A DNA stretch of 24,572 nt from assembly GCA_023386365.1 (NCBI GenBank), contig JAEWJX010000033.1:1-24572 (forward strand), written 5' to 3'. The DNA comes from Actinomycetes bacterium. GTDB taxonomy: Bacteria > Actinomycetota > Actinomycetes > Actinomycetales > Microbacteriaceae. Positions within the stretch are counted from its first letter, which is position 1. Each line of letters opens with the position of its first letter. Both the position numbers and the translations under genes were made by a program. The notes beneath the pieces are model-generated. The model did not search any database and was not told where the DNA came from. It saw only the letters and a program-made list of their open reading frames with translations. Positions 9,298 to 15,710 of this stretch are shown here, piece after piece.

Positions 9298-9334
9298 CCG
9301 GTTCGTACCCACCCCCTGCATGGGGACGAACCGG
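9298..9334. repeat. Imperfect palindrome in the lepA upstream region
   Basis: CCGGTTCGT (9298-9306) and ACGAACCGG (9326-9334) pair perfectly over 9 bp. Inside them CCCC/GGGG can add 4 more pairs around a CTGCAT loop, leaving a bulge on the left arm. It could be a regulator-binding dyad, an RNA hairpin in a long leader or a terminator; nothing in the sequence decides between these. Confidence 0.5.
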
Positions 9335-9365
9335 TCCCGGGCGGAGACGGAGACCTCAGACCGAT

Positions 9366-9392
9366 CGGTTCACCCCCGGATTGGGGGCACCG
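9366..9392. repeat. Second short palindrome in the lepA upstream region
   Basis: CCCCC (9373-9377), a 5-nt loop and GGGGG (9383-9387) are flanked by pairing CGGT/ACCG ends, with a small internal loop between. No T-run follows on either strand, so a terminator role is doubtful. Confidence 0.4.
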
Positions 9393-9480
9393 GGGTCGGT
9401 CGACCGCGCGCCACCCGCGCCACACGCCCGATAGCGTCGAGAGAACGATTGCTCATCACCACAGCCTGGAGCCCCACCCG

Positions 9481-10599
9481 ATGAAGAAGACTCTCGCGGT
9501 CGCCACCACCGCCGCCCTCGTAGGACTCTCCACCCTGGGCCTCGCGGCCTCGGCAGGCGCCTCGACCGACGTCGGCGAAGCGACCTTTTACACGACCGCC
9601 GACTTCGGCGCCGAGACCGGCGCCGGCTACCCCTCGAACGACTGGTTCCACGGGCAGCTCGGCGGAGCCTGGACGCAGGCCTCGATCACGTCGAGCGCGA
9701 CCGGCCTCAACATCGCCGCCGCCGGCGCGGGGGCCGCCTCGCAGATCCTCAACAACCAGTCGTTCCTGGTCACCGACGCCGCAGGGTTCATCGCAGATGT
9801 CGACGACATCGAGGTGTATGCGTCCGCCGGCGACTGGGTGCTCCAGATCCCGGTGTTCGGTGAACCGGACTCCGAATTCACCACGCTTCGCCCCGCATCC
9901 GCCGGCACCACCGATTCGGCGGGCCAGTGGATCACGTCGGGCGTCATCACCGACGGACTCGGAACCCCGCTCTACGCCGCCGGCGCGAGCGACACCCTCG
10001 GCAACCTCGTCGCCGCCCTCGCCCAGGGCAGCGCACCGGAGGTGCTCGCGTACGGCCTCTGGGTCTCGAGTGCGAACGTCTCCGTCTACGCGGTCGAGGC
10101 CTTCGACGAGGTCAGCGTGTTCACCCCGATCCCCGTCCGCACCATCACCCCCAACCCGGTGACGCCGGAGCAGACGACCACGACCGGCCTGGTGTTCACC
10201 GGGTCGGGCTGGTTCCCCGGCGCGGAGATCTACATCTCCGTGTTCGAGTGTGAGGACGGCGGCGAGAACTTCGACAACTCCTACGACGGCAGCGGCGTCG
10301 CGGCTGCCGACGGCACCTTCTCCGTCACCGTCATCTTCGACGAGCAGATCCCGGTCGGCACCTACTGCTACTACCTCGACGACGACGGCGTGCTCTACGG
10401 CGCCGAGGTCATGCCCCAGCTGGACAACCTGGTCGTCTCGGCCGCGGTCATCGAGGAAACGCCGGGCGCCGCACCGGCCCTCGCCGCGACCGGCGCCGAG
10501 GACTCGACCCCGTGGCTGCTCGCCGCGGTCGCTGCAGTGCTGCTCGGTGCCGTCGCATTCGTGCTCAGCACCCGCGCGCGTCGCCGGACCAACGACTGA
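9481..10599 (+). CDS. Secreted surface protein with LAATG sortase-type anchor
   Basis: 372 residues. Residues 1-27 form a Sec signal peptide: MKKT basic start, a hydrophobic core, and cleavage near ASA/GA at 25-27. Residues 28-215 form a Ser/Thr/Gly/Ala-rich extracellular region that I do not recognise. From about 217 a beta-rich domain begins, ITPNPVTPEQTTTTGLVFTG, with GSGWFPGAEIYISVFEC, which resembles bacterial Ig-like or IPT-type modules. Two Cys in it could form a disulfide. The C-terminus has LAATG at 334-338, then a hydrophobic span and a RARRR basic tail, which is a cell-wall sorting signal of the LAxTG kind recognised by class E sortases in actinobacteria. TGGAG (9467-9471) is a Shine-Dalgarno sequence 9 nt before the ATG. 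No sortase gene lies in the window. The ligand is unknown. Confidence 0.82.
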   Translation: MKKTLAVATTAALVGLSTLGLAASAGASTDVGEATFYTTADFGAETGAGYPSNDWFHGQLGGAWTQASITSSATGLNIAAAGAGAASQILNNQSFLVTDAAGFIADVDDIEVYASAGDWVLQIPVFGEPDSEFTTLRPASAGTTDSAGQWITSGVITDGLGTPLYAAGASDTLGNLVAALAQGSAPEVLAYGLWVSSANVSVYAVEAFDEVSVFTPIPVRTITPNPVTPEQTTTTGLVFTGSGWFPGAEIYISVFECEDGGENFDNSYDGSGVAAADGTFSVTVIFDEQIPVGTYCYYLDDDGVLYGAEVMPQLDNLVVSAAVIEETPGAAPALAATGAEDSTPWLLAAVAAVLLGAVAFVLSTRARRRTND

Positions 10600-10614
10600 C
10601 GTCGACGAAACGAC

Positions 10615-10648
10615 AGAAGGGGCCGATCCAGTCGGATCCGCCCCTTCT
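10615..10648. terminator. Strong bidirectional terminator hairpin
   Basis: AGAAGGGG (10615-10622) pairs with CCCCTTCT (10641-10648), and the inner GATCC/GGATC pairs continue the stem to 15 bp with one mismatch and an AGTC loop. It begins 16 nt after the surface-protein stop and ends 20 nt before the stop of the convergent DUF4190 gene, so it can end both transcripts. There is no long T-run, as is common in high-GC actinobacteria. Confidence 0.8.
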
Positions 10649-10668
10649 CGTTGCCCGTCGGCGGGAAC

Positions 10669-11100
10669 TCAGAAGACGTCGAACGCGTTGACGGCGTCGA
10701 AGCCGTCGAAGCCCCAACCCCAGCCTGCGCCCCAGAGCGCGAACGGGGCGAAGAAGGCGAAGCCGATGATCGCGAACAGGATCCAGCCGAAGAGGCCGAC
10801 GAAGCCGAGGGCGACCCCCCAGTTGGCCATCGTGCGGCCCTGCGGCTCACGATTACGCGCGACGAAGCCGAACACGATCGCGGCGATGCCGGCGATCGCG
10901 AGCCCCGTGGGGATCGAGGCGATGCCGAGCACGAGCGCCGAGATGCTGAATCCGTTCGATGCGGATGCAGCGGGAGCGGCCGCGGGGACCGCGTACGGGT
11001 TCTCGGGGACGGTGGTGGGGGCGGGGGCGGGGGCGGTCTGCGTCGCGGCGGTCTGCTCGACGGCGGGCGAGGCTTCGGGGGTGGAGGTCGTGTCGGTCAT
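10669..11100 (-). CDS. DUF4190 domain-containing small membrane protein
   Basis: 143 residues. Residues 1-48 are Thr/Ala/Pro-rich and presumably disordered, ending in a PENPYAVP-type sequence. The DUF4190 core begins at about 50 with FSISALVLGIASIPTGLAIAG and continues as IAAIVFGFVARNR. A second hydrophobic stretch, WGVALGFVGLFGWILF, follows a conserved-looking GRTMANWG. The tail is Gly/Trp/Phe-rich. The function of the family is unknown. The ATG at 11100 has no Shine-Dalgarno sequence; a weak GAATCT lies 6 nt upstream and could be the -10 of a leaderless promoter. It diverges from rpsT. Confidence 0.8.
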   Translation of the reverse strand: MTDTTSTPEASPAVEQTAATQTAPAPAPTTVPENPYAVPAAAPAASASNGFSISALVLGIASIPTGLAIAGIAAIVFGFVARNREPQGRTMANWGVALGFVGLFGWILFAIIGFAFFAPFALWGAGWGWGFDGFDAVNAFDVF

Positions 11101-11200
11101 GCATCCAGATTCGTCGCGCCGACCCGCACCCGGTATGGGGCGAACCCCCGAACGGGCCGACGGCGGTCCTCCCCCGCCCGGCGGCGGCTGCCCGGCCGCG

Positions 11201-11230
11201 TTGCCGCACCGGTCGCCGACCTGGTAACGT
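11201..11230 (+). promoter_or_regulatory. rpsT promoter
   Basis: TTGCCG (11201-11206), an 18-nt spacer and TAACGT (11225-11230), with TGG just before the -10, resemble a housekeeping promoter with an extended -10. Transcription starting near 11237 would give a leader of about 97 nt ahead of the rpsT start. Confidence 0.6.
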
Positions 11231-11244
11231 AGACCCTTGGTTTC

Positions 11245-11264
11245 CGCGTGTCCCACAACACGCG
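11245..11264 (+). ncRNA. Hairpin in the rpsT 5' leader
   Basis: CGCGTGT and ACACGCG form a perfect 7-bp stem around a CCCACA loop, close to the predicted 5' end of the rpsT mRNA. A second small hairpin, CGTT-TCAG-AACG (11310-11321), abuts the Shine-Dalgarno sequence. S20 is known to repress its own translation in E. coli; whether this leader does so is inference. Confidence 0.4.
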
Positions 11265-11333
11265 ATTCGCCGGGATGCGCCCCTCTACCGCAGACGGCAC
11301 TCACCCATCCGTTTCAGAACGAAGGACACACCT

Positions 11334-11594
11334 ATGGCGAACATCAAGTCGCAGATCAAGCGCATCGGCACCAACAAGAAGGCGCAGGAGCGCAACAAGG
11401 CCGTCAAGAGCGAGCTCAAGACCGCCGTCCGCGCCACCCGCGAGGCCATCGCCGCTGGCGACAAGGCCACCGCCGAGGCGGCCCTCACCAAGGCCACCAA
11501 GAAGCTCGACAAGGCCGTGAGCAAGGGTGTCATTCACCAGAACCAGGCCGCGAACCGCAAGTCGTCGATCGCGAAGCAGGTTGCCGCGCTCTGA
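11334..11594 (+). CDS. rpsT: 30S ribosomal protein S20
   Basis: 86 residues, the normal length for S20. The sequence MANIKSQIKRIGTNKKAQERN and the C-terminal GVIHQNQAANRKSSIAKQ are family hallmarks. The protein is Lys-rich and all-helical; it binds the 5' domain of 16S rRNA early in small-subunit assembly. I chose the ATG at 11334 over earlier in-frame codons because of this N-terminus and the strong Shine-Dalgarno sequence GAAGGA (11321-11326), 7 nt upstream. The gene is a single-gene unit with its own promoter, a leader hairpin and a terminator directly after the stop. It converges with holA, a pairing seen in many bacteria. Confidence 0.97.
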   Translation: MANIKSQIKRIGTNKKAQERNKAVKSELKTAVRATREAIAAGDKATAEAALTKATKKLDKAVSKGVIHQNQAANRKSSIAKQVAAL

Positions 11595-11613
11595 TCCGAG
11601 CCAGCGTTTTCGG

Positions 11614-11650
11614 CGGGCCTCGCACCTCGGGTGCGGGGCCCGTTCTCTTT
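11614..11650 (+). terminator. Intrinsic terminator of rpsT
   Basis: A 13-bp stem (11614-11626 with 11630-11642), one G-T wobble, a TCG loop and then TTCTCTTT (11643-11650). It starts 20 nt after the rpsT stop and is the only classical stem-plus-T-tract terminator in the window. Confidence 0.9.
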
Positions 11651-11670
11651 GTGGCGAGTGGGCGCGCGTG

Positions 11671-12687
11671 TCAGGCGGCGGTGCCGCGGGAGCCGATGAC
11701 GGCGACCATGCGCTCGAGCGCGTAGACCGGGTCGCGGCCGCCACCCTTCACCTGCGCGTCGGCGGCGGCGAGGGATTCGATGGCGCGGGCGAGGCCCTCA
11801 TCGGTCCAGCCCTGCAGGTCGCGGCGCGCGCGGTCGACCTGCCACGCCTGCAGCCCGAACTGGCGGGCCAGGTCGTTGGAGGAGCCCCTGGCGCCCGCCA
11901 GCTTCGCCATGGTGCGCACCTTCATGGCGAAGGCGGCGACCATCGGCACCGGGTCGGAGCCGGATGCGAGCGCGTGCCGCAGCAGACCGAGTGCGTCGCC
12001 GGTGTGGCCGGCGATGGCTGCATCGGCGACGGCGAACGCCGTCACTTCGGCGCGGCCCGCGTAGTAGCGGTCGACCACCTGTTCGGTGATGTCGCCGTCG
12101 GTGTCGGAGACGAGTTGGCGGCAGGCGGCGGCGAGCTCCGCGAGGTCGTCGGTGAACGCGGAGACGAGCGCCCGGACGGCGCCGGGCGTTGCTTTGCGTT
12201 TGGCGGCCCGGAACTCGGCGGCGGCGAAGTCGATCTTGTCGCCTTCGCGCTTCAGTTCGCCGCACACCACCTCGATACCGCCGCCGCGACCGGCGCGGAT
12301 CGCGTCGAGCAGCTTCTTGCCGCGCACCCCTCCCCCGTGCCGCAGGACGAGCACGGTGTCGTCGGCGGGGGCGTCGAGGTAGGCGAGGGTCTCGTCGAGG
12401 AACGCGTCGGTGCATTTCTCGACCTGGCTGACGCGGATGAGTCGCGGCTCGGCGAACAGCGACGGACTGGCGAGAGTGAGCAGCTCGCCGGGCGCGTACT
12501 GCCCCGCGTCGATGTCGGACACCTCGAGGGCGGGGTCGGTGGCGCGCAGCTGCTCGCGGACGGCACGGATGGCGCGTTCGGCGAGCAACGTCTCGGGCCC
12601 GGTGACGAGGATCACCGGCGCCGGGGTGACGGCGTGCCAGGCGAGCTGCGGGATCGACGTCTTCACCGCGGTGCTTCTTCCTGCCAC
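11671..12687 (-). CDS. holA: DNA polymerase III subunit delta
   Basis: 338 residues, the family's normal length. The N-terminal AAA-like domain begins with ILVTGPETLLAERAI and includes the beta-clamp-contacting region SPSLFAEPRLIRV near residue 75. The middle domain and C-terminal helical collar are present (DLARQFGLQAWQVDRARRDLQGW and the terminal YALERMVAVI). Delta opens the sliding clamp for loading at replication forks and has no Walker A motif, as here. The start is GTG at 12687, only 9 bp after the comEC stop, so the gene is cotranscribed with comEA-comEC, a very common arrangement. It converges with rpsT. Confidence 0.93.
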   Translation of the reverse strand: MAGRSTAVKTSIPQLAWHAVTPAPVILVTGPETLLAERAIRAVREQLRATDPALEVSDIDAGQYAPGELLTLASPSLFAEPRLIRVSQVEKCTDAFLDETLAYLDAPADDTVLVLRHGGGVRGKKLLDAIRAGRGGGIEVVCGELKREGDKIDFAAAEFRAAKRKATPGAVRALVSAFTDDLAELAAACRQLVSDTDGDITEQVVDRYYAGRAEVTAFAVADAAIAGHTGDALGLLRHALASGSDPVPMVAAFAMKVRTMAKLAGARGSSNDLARQFGLQAWQVDRARRDLQGWTDEGLARAIESLAAADAQVKGGGRDPVYALERMVAVIGSRGTAA

Positions 12688-12696
12688 CCGTTCAGC

Positions 12697-15009
12697 CTAG
12701 TGAGCGGTGCCGACGTTGCGGGCCGTCCACACTCGCGGCGGGGCATCCGGCGTCGACGGGGATGCGACGAGGATGAGGCCGTCGAGGTCGGTACGGAAGA
12801 CGGCGGCGCCGGAGGTGGTCAGCGATCCGAGCGCCGACGCCGTGGGGTGACCGTAGTTGTTGTCGCCCACGCCGATGAGGGCGACGGACGCCGCGGCGTC
12901 CTGGTAGACGGCGTCGCTGAAGTCGGCGCTCCCGTGGTGGGCGACCTTGAGCACGTCGACCGCGGCGATTCGTTCGCTGCCGCGCATCCTCGCGAGGGAC
13001 TCCTCGCCGAGGTCGCCGAGGAGCAGCGCGCTCAGACAGTCCGGGCATCCGGGGGCGGGCGTCAGGTGCAGGGCGAGGCTGGCCGCATTGCCCGGCTCCA
13101 CGCCGCGTGGAGGCGGCCACAGGGCACGCCACCTGAGCTCGCCGAGCGCGCCCGTCATCCCGGCCACCGTGTCGATCACGCGGGCTCCGGATGCGCGGAG
13201 GTCATCGCGAAGCCGCTCGTCGTCGGGTTCGCCGACCGGTCCGATGAGCGCGGTGGTGACGCGCCCGTGGACCGCGTCGATACCGCCGACGTGATCGAGG
13301 TCGAAGTGGGTGAGTACGAGAAGGTCGATGACGCCGATGCCGAGGTCGTCGAGGCACGCCGTGAGGGCGTTCGGCTCGACCCCGGTGTCGACGAGGGCGA
13401 CGCGCCCCTCGGAGCGGATCACCAGCGCATCCCCTTGACCGACTTCGCACATCGCGTACTGCCAGTCCGGGGGTCGGGTGACGAGCTGCACGACACGGAT
13501 GCCGCCCACGGCGCCCGCATAGCCGAGCAGTCCGATGAGCGCGAGGGCGGCGGAGCCGCGACGGAGACGGGTGCCCGGTGAGCTGAGCGCTGCGAGCAGC
13601 GAGACGATGGTGAGCGCCACGAAGGCCGCGATGCCGAGTGGTCCGCCCGGCCACGGCAGGCTGGCTCCCGGGAGGCCCGAGAAGAACGTGGCGACCGCGG
13701 CGATCCAGGTGGCCGGCAGCCAGGCGAGTCCGGCGAGAGCTGCGGCGACGCCCGGCAACCATCCCGCGAGCAGGCACGCCACCAGGCCGATGACCGTCGC
13801 CAGGGGTGCCGCCGGACCCGTCAGCAGGTTCGCGACGACACCCCACACGGGCAGCGTGGGGCTCAGCATGAGCAGCACCGGTTGGCAGGCGAGCTGCGCG
13901 GCCAGGGGCACCGCCACCACGAGAGCGAGCGGATGCGGAATCCAGCGCGCGAAGGCGTCGGCGAGCGGCCGGGCGAGCAGCAGCAGACCGGCCGTGGCCA
14001 ACGCGGAGAGCGCGAAGCCGTAGGAACGAGCGAGCCAGGGATCGATCGTCAGCAGCGTCACGATCGCGAGACACAACGCCGGTAGACCTCGGGCGGGGCG
14101 TCCGAGCGCCAGCGCAAACAGGACGATCGCGCCCATCACGGCGGCACGCAGAACACTCGGCTCGGGGGTGACGAGCACGACGAATCCCGCGAGCGCCGCA
14201 AGGGACAACGCGACCCGCCAGCCGCGCCGCAACCCCGCGACCGCGCACATCGCGAAGACGGCGCCGACGACGATGGCGCAGTTCGCGCCCGAGACGGCGG
14301 TCAGGTGGCTGAGCGAGGAGGTCTTCATGTCGGCGTCGAGCCGCGCGTCGACGCGACTCGTGTCACCGACCGACAGGCCCGGGAGCAACGCGGCGCCGTC
14401 GCCCGGGAGCTCCGCCGTGAGCTCGCGCAGCCCGTCGTGGAGTCGCTCGGCGATCGCCAGACCCGGCGGTGCATCGGCGATCACGGCCACCGGACCCCGT
14501 GCGAACGCGAGGAAGGCCACGTCGTCTCCCGGGGGGACCGCCCGCAGCACCGCCGTGACCGTCGCCCGCTCGCCGACTCGGAGCGGGCTCGGTCCGTCGA
14601 GGAAGAGGAGGACGGGGGCGCTCCCCACCTCGGGCGAGTGGTCGGACGTCGCCTGCACCGGTACACGCCCCTGGGACACCGGGCCCGCGACCGTGAACGC
14701 CAGGCCGACAGGCCCATCCGACGCATCCGGGAACCCGTGGGGTGAACGGAGGGGCGCGTGGACCGCCACCACCGAGGCCACCAGGGCTGCGGCGGTGAGG
14801 GCGAGCGACACGGCGGCGACCCACCGGATCCGTAGCGTGAGGAGCGCGGCGGCAACAGCCGTCGCCCAGAGCACGCCGGCGACCATCCCGATCGGACCAC
14901 CCGGATCGACACCGATGAGCAGCCCGCCGGCCAGCCACGCGCCGAGGGCTGCGGGAAGGAGCCGCAGTTCGCGCCAACTCGCCACCCGGATCGACGTCGT
15001 TTCACTCAC
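12697..15009 (-). CDS. comEC: ComEC/Rec2 DNA-uptake channel with metallo-beta-lactamase domain
   Basis: 770 residues from a GTG start at 15009 that overlaps the comEA stop (GTGA). Residues 20-80 are N-terminal membrane helices, followed by a soluble OB-like region (about 100-190). The competence core carries HLTAVSGAN at 235-243 and about eight membrane helices up to 505. The C-terminal beta-lactamase-like domain has HFDLDH at 568-573 followed by VGG, LLLGDL at 662-667, AHHGS at 690-694 and NNYGHP at 717-722, so all its metal-site motifs are intact. ComEC forms the inner-membrane pore that admits single-stranded DNA during transformation, and the C-terminal domain is the proposed strand nuclease. 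The frame is open another 34 codons upstream, but that stretch lies within comEA. Confidence 0.94.
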   Translation of the reverse strand: MSETTSIRVASWRELRLLPAALGAWLAGGLLIGVDPGGPIGMVAGVLWATAVAAALLTLRIRWVAAVSLALTAAALVASVVAVHAPLRSPHGFPDASDGPVGLAFTVAGPVSQGRVPVQATSDHSPEVGSAPVLLFLDGPSPLRVGERATVTAVLRAVPPGDDVAFLAFARGPVAVIADAPPGLAIAERLHDGLRELTAELPGDGAALLPGLSVGDTSRVDARLDADMKTSSLSHLTAVSGANCAIVVGAVFAMCAVAGLRRGWRVALSLAALAGFVVLVTPEPSVLRAAVMGAIVLFALALGRPARGLPALCLAIVTLLTIDPWLARSYGFALSALATAGLLLLARPLADAFARWIPHPLALVVAVPLAAQLACQPVLLMLSPTLPVWGVVANLLTGPAAPLATVIGLVACLLAGWLPGVAAALAGLAWLPATWIAAVATFFSGLPGASLPWPGGPLGIAAFVALTIVSLLAALSSPGTRLRRGSAALALIGLLGYAGAVGGIRVVQLVTRPPDWQYAMCEVGQGDALVIRSEGRVALVDTGVEPNALTACLDDLGIGVIDLLVLTHFDLDHVGGIDAVHGRVTTALIGPVGEPDDERLRDDLRASGARVIDTVAGMTGALGELRWRALWPPPRGVEPGNAASLALHLTPAPGCPDCLSALLLGDLGEESLARMRGSERIAAVDVLKVAHHGSADFSDAVYQDAAASVALIGVGDNNYGHPTASALGSLTTSGAAVFRTDLDGLILVASPSTPDAPPRVWTARNVGTAH

Positions 15010-15620
15010 GGTGCGACCAAGGGCCGCAGCGACTCGACGGTCTTCGACCCGATGCCACTGACCGAGAGCAGGTCGTCGACGGATGAGAACGGTCCATTCG
15101 CGTCGCGCCACTCGATGATGCGCTGTGCCATCGCGGGCCCGATCCGCGGAAGGGTGCCGAGCACCGACACGTCGGCGGTGTTGAGGTCGACGCGCCCGTC
15201 GGCGGCGACCCCGGGCGCGGCGGCCCCCGCGGCAGGCACCTCTCCCACTGCCGGCACGGCGAGCTGCTCCGCGTCGGAGAGCAGCCGCGCCAGATTGACG
15301 CCCGCCGGGTCGGCGTCGGCGGTGAGCCCGCCGGCCGCGGCGATGGCATCGACGACGCGATCGCCGTCGCGCAGCTCGTACAGTCCCGGCTGCGCGACCT
15401 GGCCGAGCACATGCACGAAGATCGGCACATCGCCCGAGAGGATCGGGGCATCCACGTCGACCGGGGCACCGGAGGCCGTCACCTCGCGCGCGCCCCCCTG
15501 CGGGGTGACCGCGGTGGCGAACACCGCGATCGCCGCGCCCGCGAGCAGGATGACGAGCGCCGCCCCGGCCCCGCGACGCATCCGGGCGCGGAAGATGCCG
15601 GGGTCGGGGCGGTCACTCAC
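15006..15620 (-). CDS. comEA: ComEA family helix-hairpin-helix DNA receptor
   Basis: 204 residues. A basic N-terminus precedes one membrane segment (18-38), a SLBB domain at about 66-120 (HVLGQVAQPGLYELRDGDRV), an Ala/Pro linker and a C-terminal helix-hairpin-helix pair at 143-203. That pair contains VDLNTADVSVLGTLPRIG and LLSVSGIGSKTVESL. This is the standard ComEA architecture in Gram-positive bacteria: a membrane-anchored receptor that binds incoming double-stranded DNA outside the membrane. The start is GTG at 15620. No Shine-Dalgarno sequence is seen, but TAACCT ends 6 nt upstream, so the operon may be leaderless. Its stop overlaps the comEC start. Confidence 0.92.
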   Translation of the reverse strand: MSDRPDPGIFRARMRRGAGAALVILLAGAAIAVFATAVTPQGGAREVTASGAPVDVDAPILSGDVPIFVHVLGQVAQPGLYELRDGDRVVDAIAAAGGLTADADPAGVNLARLLSDAEQLAVPAVGEVPAAGAAAPGVAADGRVDLNTADVSVLGTLPRIGPAMAQRIIEWRDANGPFSSVDDLLSVSGIGSKTVESLRPLVAP

Positions 15621-15626
15621 CCCGGA

Positions 15627-15632
15627 AGGTTA
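15627..15632 (-). promoter_or_regulatory. -10 element of a leaderless promoter for comEA-comEC-holA
   Basis: On the minus strand TAACCT ends 6 nt before the GTG at 15620. No -35 similarity is found at 17-18 nt. Called only because the spacing repeats that of other starts in this window. Confidence 0.35.
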
Positions 15633-15710
15633 CGAAGACCACGCCCCTCGGCATCCGCGCGCTGCCCCCTGCGGAGGACAGCAGGGTCGCTCAGCATCTG
15701 GGGAGGAGCA

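Larger units (their letters stand above)
9126..9480. other. 355-bp divergent intergenic region between lepA and the surface-protein gene
   Basis: No gene is supported here on either strand: the open frames read through have low-complexity Arg/Pro/Ser composition and no family similarity. The region must carry the lepA promoter (-) and the promoter of the secreted protein (+). A possible plus-strand -10, TAGCGT, is at 9432-9437, but no good -35 is found. Two imperfect palindromes (9298-9334 and 9366-9392) lie in the middle. Confidence 0.6.

Noticed and set aside
9298..9334. GGTTCG and flanking pairs, resembling a tRNA T-arm
   Set aside because: The acceptor, D and anticodon arms cannot be built around it, and the loop and stem sizes are wrong.
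15667..15686. CCCTGC/GCAGGG hairpin after leuS as a terminator
   Set aside because: Only 6 bp with an 8-nt loop and no T-run; too weak to call.
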